From: Clostridiales bacterium
GTDB taxonomy: Bacteria > Bacillota > Clostridia > TANB77 > CAG-508
Direction of reading: 5' to 3'
DNA: 64,000 nt
Assembly: GCA_015056485.1 (NCBI GenBank)
Contig: SVGD01000001.1
Span: 71,094 to 135,093 of the forward strand
The translations under genes and the position numbers were made by a program. The notes under the pieces are model-generated. The model was not told the origin of the DNA, searched no databases, and worked only from the letters and a program-made list of their open reading frames with translations. Positions 56,203-64,000 of this stretch are shown piece by piece (positions within the stretch are counted from its first letter, which is position 1; each line of letters starts with the position of its first letter).

Positions 56203-57396
56203 TTAGTATTCTTCCGTATTACATAATTTTTTTCTAGTCATTTCTACAAGATTTAATTTTGTAAATCCCATAACCTGTGTTTTCGTTCTATCTTTTTTTA
56301 AATTTTCTTCCAATAAGCTTAGAATTTCCTCTTGTCTATTATCTGGCATATCTATATAGTCTATAATAATTATTCCGCCTATATCTCTTAATCTTAATTG
56401 TTTTGCAATTTCAATAGTTGCTTCTTTGTTGACTTTTAAAATTGTATCTTGCACATTTTTATTACCTGTATATTTTGCAGAATTGACATCAATTGCAGTT
56501 AAAGCTTCCGTTCTATCTATTGTTATAAAGCCTCCACATTTAAGCCAAATTTTACGCTCTTGCATTTTTTCTATTTGTTTGCTAATATCATATAAATCTA
56601 ATAAATTTTTACCTTCTTTTAATTCTATTTCTATTTTTGTTTGTCCAAATTCTTCTAGAATATTTTTTACAATTTTATAATTTGTTTTATCATTTAAAAG
56701 AATTCTATTTAGTCCTCTGTCTATAATGTCCATTATTGTTCTTCTTAAAAGAGCTTTATTATCATATAATAATTGTGGAGAATTAGAATTACTTTTTTCG
56801 TATTGAAGTTCTATTTCTTTCCACTTTGCAATCAAGTTATCTAAATCCATTTTTAGCTTTTCTTTTTCAACTCCAACTGCTACAGTTCTAATAATTGCCC
56901 CAAATCCTTTAGGCATGATACTTTTTACATCATTTATTAATCTTTCAATTTCTTCTTTATTATCAATTTTTTGAGATATCGTTATAAAATCTGTATTTGG
57001 CATTAACACCAAAAATCTTCCTGATAAATTTATATGAGTAGAAACTTTTGCACCTTTATTTAATGCACCATCTCTTCTTACCTGTATTAATATCTTGTCT
57101 CCTTGTTTTATTACATTTTTTATATTAGTATTTTTTATTATTTCATCAATATTTTCAATACTTTCATCAACTTTAGGAAGTAAATCTTTTAATTTTATAA
57201 ATGTATTTTTATTTTCTCCAACATCTATAAAAGCTGATTGCATTCCTGGCAATACGTTTTGTACTATACCTTTATAAATATTTCCTTCCAATCTTTTTTG
57301 TTCATGCTGTTCTTCGTGTTGTTCTATTAAGACCCCATTTTCAATCAACATGATACGCTTTTTATATTTATCCTCATTAATAATTAGTTCTAACAT
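56203..57396 (-). CDS. rng: Ribonuclease E/G family protein (short)
   Basis: Endoribonuclease for RNA processing and decay. 397 aa: S1 domain (GNIYKGIVQNVLPGMQSAFIDVG), then the RNase H-like and DNase I-like catalytic parts with AIDVNSAKYTGN and IIIIDYIDMPD. It stops shortly after VEMTRKK, so the C-terminal zinc-link/dimer region usual in RNase G is missing. The missing end is not due to a CGG. GGAG before ATG; followed by rimO. Confidence 0.9.
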   Translation of the reverse strand: MLELIINEDKYKKRIMLIENGVLIEQHEEQHEQKRLEGNIYKGIVQNVLPGMQSAFIDVGENKNTFIKLKDLLPKVDESIENIDEIIKNTNIKNVIKQGDKILIQVRRDGALNKGAKVSTHINLSGRFLVLMPNTDFITISQKIDNKEEIERLINDVKSIMPKGFGAIIRTVAVGVEKEKLKMDLDNLIAKWKEIELQYEKSNSNSPQLLYDNKALLRRTIMDIIDRGLNRILLNDKTNYKIVKNILEEFGQTKIEIELKEGKNLLDLYDISKQIEKMQERKIWLKCGGFITIDRTEALTAIDVNSAKYTGNKNVQDTILKVNKEATIEIAKQLRLRDIGGIIIIDYIDMPDNRQEEILSLLEENLKKDRTKTQVMGFTKLNLVEMTRKKLCNTEEY

Positions 57397-57407
57397 GTGT
57401 TCTCCTT

Positions 57408-57965
57408 CTAGTTAAATTTATTCATAGCAATATCTACTCCATTTTTTATAATCTCAATAACTGCACTTGCCCCAATTTCTATTGATGACTCTAAACTTTT
57501 TTTCTCATCTTCTGTAATTTTCCCTATTACATATTCTATTATATCTTCATTTTCTTTTGGTGAACCTATACCAATTCTTACCCTTGTAAATTCATCTGTC
57601 GCTAAATAATGTACAACGGATTTCATTCCATTATGAGTTCCAGGTCCTCCCTTTTTTCTAATACGGATTTTTCCAACTGGAGTATCTATATCGTCATATA
57701 TTATTATTATTTGATTATTTTCTATTTTATAAAATTTTTTAAATTGAATTATACTTTCTCCACTTAAATTCATAAAAGTTTGAGGCTTTAAAAGTATAAC
57801 CTTCTCTCCTTCTATTATACCTTTTCCATATTCCCCTTTAAATTTAAACTGTGATAATTTTATATCACAGTTTTTAGCTATTTCATTTATAACATTAAAT
57901 CCCATATTATGTCTTGTATTAGCATAATCTTTTTCAGGATTTCCCAAACCAACTATCAAATACAT
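57408..57965 (-). CDS. pth: Peptidyl-tRNA hydrolase
   Basis: Frees tRNA from peptidyl-tRNAs dropped by ribosomes, which would matter if CGG stalls ribosomes. 185 aa, complete. YLIVGLGNPEKDYANTRHNM with the catalytic His, PQTFMNLSGESI, DDIDTPVGKIRIR and KGGPGTHNGMKSV. AAAGGA before ATG. 11 bp ahead of rng. Confidence 0.97.
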   Translation of the reverse strand: MYLIVGLGNPEKDYANTRHNMGFNVINEIAKNCDIKLSQFKFKGEYGKGIIEGEKVILLKPQTFMNLSGESIIQFKKFYKIENNQIIIIYDDIDTPVGKIRIRKKGGPGTHNGMKSVVHYLATDEFTRVRIGIGSPKENEDIIEYVIGKITEDEKKSLESSIEIGASAVIEIIKNGVDIAMNKFN

Positions 57966-58003
57966 TGTACTATATTGTCCTTTCTAAGTTACTAAAACTT
58001 TTC

Positions 58004-59218
58004 TTAGATACTATTTATATATATGTCTACTAAATTTTTCATAAAATTTTCTTGCGAGTAATTTTTTCTTGCATATTTTGCAATTTTTTTCTTTTTAAAT
58101 TTAACTTCTTTATTTAAAACTTTTTTTACATCTTCAGCAAGCATTTCTGGGTCATCTATATCTATTAAAAATCCAACTTCTTTATTGACAAAATTTTTCA
58201 TTCCTCCACTATTAGTTGCAATTACTGGCAATCCACAAGCCAAAGCTTCAAGTGCAACTAATCCAAAAGCTTCTTCTTTTGAAGGAACTGCTAAGACATC
58301 CGAAATATTATAAATTTTTCGAAGTGAATCATGTGTTTGATTTCCTAAAAAAACAACATTTTTCAACTCTAATTTTTTTGATAATTCATATAATTCATCA
58401 TATACTGTTCCACCACCTGCAATAAGTGTAAGAACATCTTTATTTTCATATTCCTTTGCAGCTTTTAATAAAATATCTACTCCTTTGTTGTGTGTTAATC
58501 TTCCAGCAAAGGCAACAATTTTTTTGTAGTTTTTATCTATATTTAGTTCTTTTAAAACATGTTTTTTATTATATTTTTTTAGATAAAACATATTTTTATC
58601 ATATCCATTCTCTATAATTGTTGTTTTTCCTTTAGCTTTTGGATATGCTTTTATTACTTCTTCATTATTCTCTTTTGATATAGTTATTATTCTCTTACAT
58701 TTTTCTATAACAGGATAACAGTATTTATGAAATCTATCTGTTGCATTATACCCCATTAAATCTGAACCATGTGCAGTAACTATAAAAGGTATATTATATT
58801 TAGAAACAACATTAGAAATAAGCCATATATGTTGTGCATGAATTATATCTGGCTTAAAATCTTGTATTTCTTCTTTTATTGCTTTATCAAATGCCTCCAT
58901 ATATAAATTTATTTGTTCATCAGTAAAATCATAAAAACTTTCACCGCTTCTTGGGTGTGGGTCAAAACATGGAAAATTAAAAGGTAGTTGACCTTCTATT
59001 TTTTCTTCATATTTAAAAAATACTGGATGCGTTTTCACACCATCTAATGTAGAACCTTCTATTGTATTTTCTGGTGCAATAATACAAACTTTGTGTCCTA
59101 AATTTATTAAATTTTTCGCAATATTTGCAACATAAACTCCACTACCTGAACCAATTAGTGGAAAATGGTTTGTTATTAGTATTCTTATAGCCGCTCTCCC
59201 CTTTTTTATAATACTCAC
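58004..59218 (-). CDS. GT4-family glycosyltransferase
   Basis: About 404 aa if the GTG at 59218 is the start. Reading AIRILITNHFPLIGSGSGVYV as the first strand and sugar-nucleotide glycine loop, then DIIHAQHIW, VTAHGSDLMG, AFAGRLTHNKGVD, and the GT4 E(x7)E motif in KEEAFGLVALEALACG. Retaining Leloir-type transferase, probably for a cell-surface or lipid glycan. No ATG lies near the conserved start and the ribosome site (AAGGGGAG) sits between the GTG and the core, so a start at an unusual codon (ATA) is also possible. Confidence 0.8.
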   Translation of the reverse strand: MSIIKKGRAAIRILITNHFPLIGSGSGVYVANIAKNLINLGHKVCIIAPENTIEGSTLDGVKTHPVFFKYEEKIEGQLPFNFPCFDPHPRSGESFYDFTDEQINLYMEAFDKAIKEEIQDFKPDIIHAQHIWLISNVVSKYNIPFIVTAHGSDLMGYNATDRFHKYCYPVIEKCKRIITISKENNEEVIKAYPKAKGKTTIIENGYDKNMFYLKKYNKKHVLKELNIDKNYKKIVAFAGRLTHNKGVDILLKAAKEYENKDVLTLIAGGGTVYDELYELSKKLELKNVVFLGNQTHDSLRKIYNISDVLAVPSKEEAFGLVALEALACGLPVIATNSGGMKNFVNKEVGFLIDIDDPEMLAEDVKKVLNKEVKFKKKKIAKYARKNYSQENFMKNLVDIYINSI

Positions 59219-59283
59219 ATTCTTTTCTAATATATCATATCTTTTAAAATTTGACAAGAAAATATATGAAAGAAAATTATTCC

Positions 59284-59312
59284 ACAAAAAAACAGCCTCA
59301 GGCTGTTTTTTA
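59284..59312 (-). terminator. Intrinsic terminator of divIVA
   Basis: AAAAACAGCCTCAGGCTGTTTTT, an 8-bp stem with T-run, directly after divIVA. Confidence 0.9.
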
Positions 59313-59314
59313 TA

Positions 59315-59761
59315 TTATTCATTCGAATCTTTCAATAACTCTAATTGTGAAATTAAAAGAGATTCCATTTTAGCTTTGTAAACATCAAATTGTTTTTTCA
59401 CTTCTTCTAATTCTCTTTGTTTTAAAAGTATTTGTGTATTTAACTCTTCTACTGAAGCTTTAGCTTTTAGTTCCGCTTCTTTAACAATTTGTTCTGCTTG
59501 TTCTTTAGCAACAGCTGTAATATCATCAGCTGTTTTTTGAGCTATAACTAAAGTATTTTGCAATGTAGCTTCTAAACTTTTATATTTTTCTACATCAGTA
59601 TTTAAATCACTTTGATTATTTTTAAGTTCACTATTTTCTTTGTACAATTTTGAATACTCTACAGTTAATTCATCTAAAAAATCATCTACCTCATCTACGT
59701 TATATCCATTCATCATTTGTTTTGCAAATTTTTTATTTTCAATATCTAATGGTGTTATCAT
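59315..59761 (-). CDS. divIVA: DivIVA domain protein
   Basis: 148 aa. Start MITPLDIENKKFAKQMMNGY is the membrane-curvature-sensing DivIVA N-domain, followed by a long coiled coil (about 25-140). Marks poles or division sites and organises septum placement. AGGAGG before ATG. Next to sepF, the usual Firmicutes division cluster. Confidence 0.95.
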   Translation of the reverse strand: MITPLDIENKKFAKQMMNGYNVDEVDDFLDELTVEYSKLYKENSELKNNQSDLNTDVEKYKSLEATLQNTLVIAQKTADDITAVAKEQAEQIVKEAELKAKASVEELNTQILLKQRELEEVKKQFDVYKAKMESLLISQLELLKDSNE

Positions 59762-59870
59762 TATTATACCTCCTAATTATTACAATTAGAGCGAGCATAA
59801 AACATATCTTCTACTTTTTATTTAGTATCGAGATTGCTATACCCGCCCTTTTATTAAATATCAATTTATA

Positions 59871-60341
59871 TTAACTATTTTTTAACCATGAAACAGATAA
59901 TTTACTTTTAATTTCTTCTCTTGCTAATTCATTAGCTATATCATAGTTAACTGGCGCAACTAAAAATATTGCATTAGAAATTTTTTGAATATGTCCATCT
60001 AAAGCATGTACTGAACCGCTAATAAAATCTACAATACGTCTTGCTACATCTTTATTTACATACTCTAAATTTAATATTATTGATTTTTTTTCTTTTAAAT
60101 AATTACAAATTTCTTCAGATTGTTCAAAAGTTGTTGGTTGTGTTATTACCATTCTAACTTGTTGTGTTTGTGGCATAGCAACAACTTTACTTTTTCTTCC
60201 AAATAATCCTCTTTCATTTACCTCATCTTGTTCTTCTTCATAATTATTATATTCTACTACATTTTCATTTTCTAATTCTTCATCATTTTGAGTTTCAACT
60301 CCTAAGAAATCCCAAACTTTATTCATAATTGCTCCTGACAT
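59871..60341 (-). CDS. sepF: Cell division protein SepF
   Basis: FtsZ-membrane anchor. 156 aa: amphipathic N-terminus (MNKVWDFLGVE), acidic linker, then the DUF552 core KKSIILNLEYVNKDVARRIVDFISGSVHALDGHIQ. Two starts have ribosome sites, ATG 60341 (GGGGGTT) and ATG 60326 (AGGAG). The second gives the usual SepF beginning, so the true N-terminus may be five residues shorter. Confidence 0.95.
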   Translation of the reverse strand: MSGAIMNKVWDFLGVETQNDEELENENVVEYNNYEEEQDEVNERGLFGRKSKVVAMPQTQQVRMVITQPTTFEQSEEICNYLKEKKSIILNLEYVNKDVARRIVDFISGSVHALDGHIQKISNAIFLVAPVNYDIANELAREEIKSKLSVSWLKNS

Positions 60342-60476
60342 TAAAATAACCCCCTAATTTTTTCTTCATTAGTATTTCTATATCTAATAGTATCTAACTT
60401 TTTTCAAATATTGTCAAGCTTTTTTGTGTTTGTAATACAATCTTAATATTTTCGTAATATTATCGTAACATTATCT

Positions 60477-61721
60477 TCACATGTTTATCTCAGGATTCAC
60501 TATAATTTCATCATATAAATTTATATTTTTGTGTCTCGCAATTTCCTCTGTTGATAACCCTAATTTCGACAGTTCTTCTGTTTCATAGTTGTTTACTATA
60601 CAATAGAAATCATTTTTTTCTATTACTTTTACTAGTATTCTTTCTAAATATCCTGCTCTATTTCTTACAACATACGCTAATCCATCATCATAATAAATTG
60701 TGTTTTTTGGTATTTTTAATCCTTGTTCTTCCCACCAAATCACATCTATAGAAATTTTTCTATGTTCTATTAAATTTTCTACATTCTTATTAATTTCAAA
60801 TACTATTACCGTTTTATCTTTTTCCTTTTGTTTATATATAATTTTCGCCTTTAGTATATCTTGATTAGATACTCTTAATCTTACATTTTTATTCACATCT
60901 ATATTTTGTGCTTCTTCAGATTCAAGTACAGTAGCTATATAGCATTTATAGTTGTTTACAATTTTACACTTATTATTGCTTGTATTTACTACTTGTCCAA
61001 CTTTCAAATTTAAATTTTCTAAAAATTCTGAAGTTATATATGAAAAATCTTCTGTTGTTAATTTTTGTTCTAATTCATCTGTTCTATATGATACAACCCC
61101 ACTTACAGGTGCATAAATATATTCGACTTTTAACGCTAATTGTTGTTCTAAAGATTCTTTTTGTTCTATTAATGAGTTAATATATGTTCCTGACTTACTT
61201 AAACTTCCTGCAATTTTTGCTTTTTTTGTTATATATGTAGAAATATCATTTTTATATTCTTTAATATTTTGAATGTTGTTTTTTTTATCTATACTATTTA
61301 ATTTACTCTCAATTTGATTTTCTAAAGCTTTTATATCGCTTGAAAGCAAATCAGTTTGTCCTTCTAAAGCTTCTTGTATTTGCATTGTTAAATCTTGAAT
61401 CTTTTTATTTATTTCATCCTCTTCCGGAGTATTATATCTGTATATAATTTCCCCTTTTGCAACTTTTTCGCCTTCTGTTTTTATTTGTATAAGTTTTTTT
61501 TCAGAATTTTCTTCAATTAAAATTTCATCTCTTAATACATATCCTACTGAACTTTCTTCACTATACACTTCTCCTTGATTTACTACTACAACATCTGTAG
61601 GTTTTATTATTAATTTTCCAATAGAATACAAACCAAATATTATAAATGAAATTATCAGAATTGAAACTATCGTTAAGATAATTTTTTTATAAGTATGCTT
61701 TTTTCTTATTTTCTTCGCCAA
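60477..61721 (-). CDS. HlyD-like membrane fusion protein of the sepF cluster
   Basis: 414 aa, TTG start at 61721 behind AGGAGG. One membrane helix (about 12-34), a biotinyl-lipoyl-like beta barrel (VGYVLRDEILIEENSE), a coiled-coil hairpin (about 95-195) and a second beta half (YIYAPVSGVVSY). Resembles HlyD/AcrA-type adaptors that often lie beside sepF in Clostridia. No partner transporter is in this window. Confidence 0.82.
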   Translation of the reverse strand: MAKKIRKKHTYKKIILTIVSILIISFIIFGLYSIGKLIIKPTDVVVVNQGEVYSEESSVGYVLRDEILIEENSEKKLIQIKTEGEKVAKGEIIYRYNTPEEDEINKKIQDLTMQIQEALEGQTDLLSSDIKALENQIESKLNSIDKKNNIQNIKEYKNDISTYITKKAKIAGSLSKSGTYINSLIEQKESLEQQLALKVEYIYAPVSGVVSYRTDELEQKLTTEDFSYITSEFLENLNLKVGQVVNTSNNKCKIVNNYKCYIATVLESEEAQNIDVNKNVRLRVSNQDILKAKIIYKQKEKDKTVIVFEINKNVENLIEHRKISIDVIWWEEQGLKIPKNTIYYDDGLAYVVRNRAGYLERILVKVIEKNDFYCIVNNYETEELSKLGLSTEEIARHKNINLYDEIIVNPEINM

Positions 61722-61743
61722 GATAAATCCTCCTTATTATCAA

Positions 61744-62660
61744 TTATATTTTTGATAATATCACATCTAAATTATAGTCCATGTTTTTTTCTCCATCTAA
61801 CCAAACAATTTCTTGATTCCTTCTAAACCAAGTCAACTGTCTTTTAGCATATCTTCTACTTTCCATCTTTATTTTTTCTATTAAATCTTCTTTAGAAAAT
61901 TCACCATTTAAGTATTGAATTGTTTCTTTATATCCGCAATCCTTGCATTGCTGTTGGAAATTTCTCGTATTTAAGAACAAGTTTTTTAGCTTCTTCTATT
62001 AAACCTTGTTCAAGCATTATATCAACTCTTTTATTTATTCTATTATACAGGAGTTCTCTATTCATATTTATTGCAAAAACTTTATAATCATATTTTACTT
62101 CTTTTTCTCTAGATTGCTTATCCAACTCCGTTTTTGTTTTTCCTGTTTTATGATATATTTCTAATACTCTTATAATTCTTTTTCTATCATTTTCGCTGAT
62201 TTTTTCCATTGCTTTTGGGTCAATCTCCTGAGCTTTTTTATATAATTCTTCTAACCCATTATTTTCTGCAAATTCATTTAATTCGTTTCTGTATTCTTGA
62301 TCGAATTCTTCATCTTTAAATTCTATTCCATATATTAAACTGTTTATATATAAGCCTGTCCCACCAACAATAATAGGCGTTTTATTATTTGCTAATATTT
62401 CTTCAATTTTCTTTTCAGCTTCTTTTTTATAATCAGCTACACTATATCTAACATCTGGTGAAACAATATCAAGCATATAATGTTTAATTCCTTGCATTTC
62501 TTCTTTTGTAACTTTTGCAGTTCCTATATCCATATCCTTATATATTTGCATTGAATCTGCAGAGATTATCTCTCCATCAATTTTCTTTGCAAGCTCAACT
62601 GCTAAAGCACTTTTTCCGTGATGCTGTTGGTCCTGCAATAACAATTACTTTTTGTTTCAT
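61744..62660 (-). CDS. miaA: tRNA dimethylallyltransferase MiaA, two CGG +1 sites
   Basis: Puts a dimethylallyl group on A37 of tRNAs reading UNN codons. Frame 0 starts at ATG 62660, next to the mutL stop, and meets CGG at 62618 after 14 codons. Skipping its C completes the P-loop GPTAS-GKSALA. A second CGG at 61936 interrupts AMQGL-GYKETIQYL, another conserved glycine. Corrected 304 aa, standard MiaA length, with SADSMQIYKDMDIGTAK and KRQLTWFRRN all in register. Unshifted translation gives only about a dozen correct residues. Downstream of mutL as in most Clostridia. Confidence 0.93.
61933..61936 (-). other. CGG +1 frame site (miaA site 2), TTG-CGG-A
   Basis: Reading C then GGA gives Met-Gln-Gly-Leu-Gly-Tyr-Lys-Glu, the MQxxGYKE motif. 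Confidence 0.9.
62615..62618 (-). other. CGG +1 frame site (miaA site 1), TCA-CGG-A
   Basis: Reading C then GGA gives the Walker A glycine of GPTASGKS, at codon 15. Confidence 0.92.
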
Positions 62661-64000
62661 TTATTTTCTCCCAAATTTTTTCTCAATTTCTGTTTTACTC
62701 ATTTTTATAGCTGTTGGTCTTCCATGTGGACATGTAAATGGATTTGGCAATTTCAATAACTGTTTCATTAAACTATCCACTTCAGCATCATCTAACTTCA
62801 TTTTCGCTTTTACCGCTGCTTTACAAGCAATTGTTGCAATAAATTTTTCCTCTTTTTCTTGTTTTGCTGTTATTGCTACTGTATTTATTTCGTCTAATAT
62901 TTCTAAGAATAACTCTTTAGTATCTAATTCCATGCATATATTTGGAACACCTATTAAACGAATTGTATTTTCTCCAAACTCTTCAAATGTAAAACCAGCT
63001 TTATTAAACAATTCTACATTTTCCTTTACAATATTTTTTTCTTTATGTGATAAATTTATAATATCTGGCAATAACATTATTTGAGAATCTTTTTCTTTAT
63101 TATCATAAAAATTCTTTTTTACTTGTTCATACATAACTCTTTCATGTGCTGCATGTTGGTCAATTATATATATTTCTTGTCCCATCTCTATTACAATATA
63201 TGTTGAAAATAAACTTCCTATATATTTATATGTAGGTATAGAATAATTTTCGCTTTCTTCAAAAAGTGAAACTGGTTTTATTTCTACTTTAGGAACTTCA
63301 TCTACAGGTGTTTTTTCCTCTACCCCAAATGTCCTGTTGTACATCTCATTAAATTTATCTTCTTCCTTTGTATCTGTAGAAACAATTTCTTTCACATCAT
63401 TCTCTATAACTACATTCTCATTTTTACTCATGTATATTTGTTCAAGCATGTTATCTTGCACTGGTGGAATATATTCTTTTTCTTCTTTTTTTTCTATATC
63501 AGTCTTCTTAAACATATTAAATAGTCCACCTATTTTATGAGGAACAATTTCTTCTTCTTTTTTTTCTAAAACATCATCTTTTACAAATTCATCTTCATGA
63601 ACTATTTTAATATCATCATTATGATTCTCTTTTACGTCTGTAACTAATTCATTTTTTAATAAACTTTCCTTAATAGCATGATAAACAGCTTTAAAAACTT
63701 TTTGTTCTTCTTCAAATCTTATTTCTAGTTTAGTTGGATGAACATTTACATCGATTTTTCTTGGTTCAATTTCTAAATTCAAAACAGCAACTCCGTATTT
63801 ACCAATTTGAAGCAAACCTTTAAATCCTTGTTCCATTGCTGCAGACAAAGTTTTATCTTTTATATTTCTTTTATTCACAAAAAATATTTGATACGTTCTA
63901 TTATTCCTTGCAATTTCAGGTTTTCCTACTGCACCTGTTATTTTTATATCTTCATAGTTGTAATCTACATCTACCATACCTTCAGCCATATCTTTTCCAT
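62661..64000 (-). CDS. mutL: DNA mismatch repair protein MutL, 3' part (truncated by window edge)
   Basis: The coding frame continues beyond 64000; about 446 residues are present. From GKDMAEGMVDVDYNYEDIKITG onward: the second ATPase-domain lobe with DVNVHPTKLEIRF, a long linker (about 95-220), and the C-terminal dimerisation domain with the endonuclease metal motif DQHAAHERVMYE and CPHGRPT. This is thus a MutL with nicking activity. Its stop TAA is followed directly by the miaA ATG. Confidence 0.96.
   Translation of the reverse strand, partial: GKDMAEGMVDVDYNYEDIKITGAVGKPEIARNNRTYQIFFVNKRNIKDKTLSAAMEQGFKGLLQIGKYGVAVLNLEIEPRKIDVNVHPTKLEIRFEEEQKVFKAVYHAIKESLLKNELVTDVKENHNDDIKIVHEDEFVKDDVLEKKEEEIVPHKIGGLFNMFKKTDIEKKEEKEYIPPVQDNMLEQIYMSKNENVVIENDVKEIVSTDTKEEDKFNEMYNRTFGVEEKTPVDEVPKVEIKPVSLFEESENYSIPTYKYIGSLFSTYIVIEMGQEIYIIDQHAAHERVMYEQVKKNFYDNKEKDSQIMLLPDIINLSHKEKNIVKENVELFNKAGFTFEEFGENTIRLIGVPNICMELDTKELFLEILDEINTVAITAKQEKEEKFIATIACKAAVKAKMKLDDAEVDSLMKQLLKLPNPFTCPHGRPTAIKMSKTEIEKKFGRK

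Overview
The window is about 29-30% GC by eye, gene-dense and mostly minus-strand, with strong AGGAGG ribosome sites and GTG/TTG starts. It carries endospore genes (a gerA-type germination operon, spoVB) and the Firmicutes set glyA, plsX-acpP, rpsL-rpsG-fusA-tuf, dnaG-rpoD, carD, sepF/divIVA, mutL-miaA and a class III fbp. This points to an anaerobic, spore-forming member of the Clostridia, probably an uncultured gut-type lineage. That is inference; no rRNA is present.

Layout: 0.4-9.2 kb glyA, plsX-acpP and the str operon, with its gaps filled by hairpin repeats. 9.4-13.7 kb a gerA-type germinant-receptor operon with a small fourth gene. 13.7-16.7 kb DUF421/DUF4363 and a WG-repeat membrane protein. 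16.7-20.9 kb queuosine genes tgt and queA, a membrane metalloprotease and a DUF951 gene. 21.0-27.6 kb hup, spoVB, a VirD4/TraG-like ATPase, a compositionally foreign secreted protein and a replication-relaxation-like protein. 27.6-34.9 kb an S1 protein, rluB, rluD, lspA, a membrane protein, ssb and greA. 35.2-40.0 kb a DUF4160/DUF2442 pair, two pilin-like leucine-rich-repeat surface proteins and mnmA. 40.2-46.2 kb scpB, tRNA-Met, rpoD, dnaG, carD and dut. 46.2-48.8 kb feoA-feoB. 48.8-64 kb a secreted LRR protein, an ABC exporter, fbp, rimO, rng, pth, a glycosyltransferase, divIVA, sepF, an HlyD-like protein, miaA and mutL (cut by the window edge).

The outstanding observation concerns decoding. 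Eight genes (gerAC, queA, an S1-domain gene, rluB, rluD, a pilin-like gene, feoB, miaA) have broken reading frames, with 12 breaks in all. Every break has the same form: an in-frame CGG that must be read as C + GGN. One surplus C sits exactly at the codon boundary before a GGA, GGC or GGT glycine codon, usually one that is conserved in the family (for example the MiaA P-loop, the RluD GRTHQIRVH motif and the QueA C-terminus). Dropping that C restores full-length proteins of normal size in every case. Hand-checking every CGG in the coding sequence, I found no other in-frame CGG except one in the foreign-looking secreted protein. The simplest reading is that CGG is unassigned in this organism and CGGN is passed by +1 frameshifting or read as a four-base glycine codon. 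Sites are absent from the highly expressed genes in the window.

Second theme: the spacers are loaded with several repeat families. These are palindromic GGGGCGACC-type units (about 19 copies), 105-110 bp hairpins with conserved ends, inverted arrays of heptanucleotide tandem repeats (three different heptads), and a perfect 87-bp palindrome. Some of these intrude into coding sequence, supplying stop codons or extending a pilin leader.
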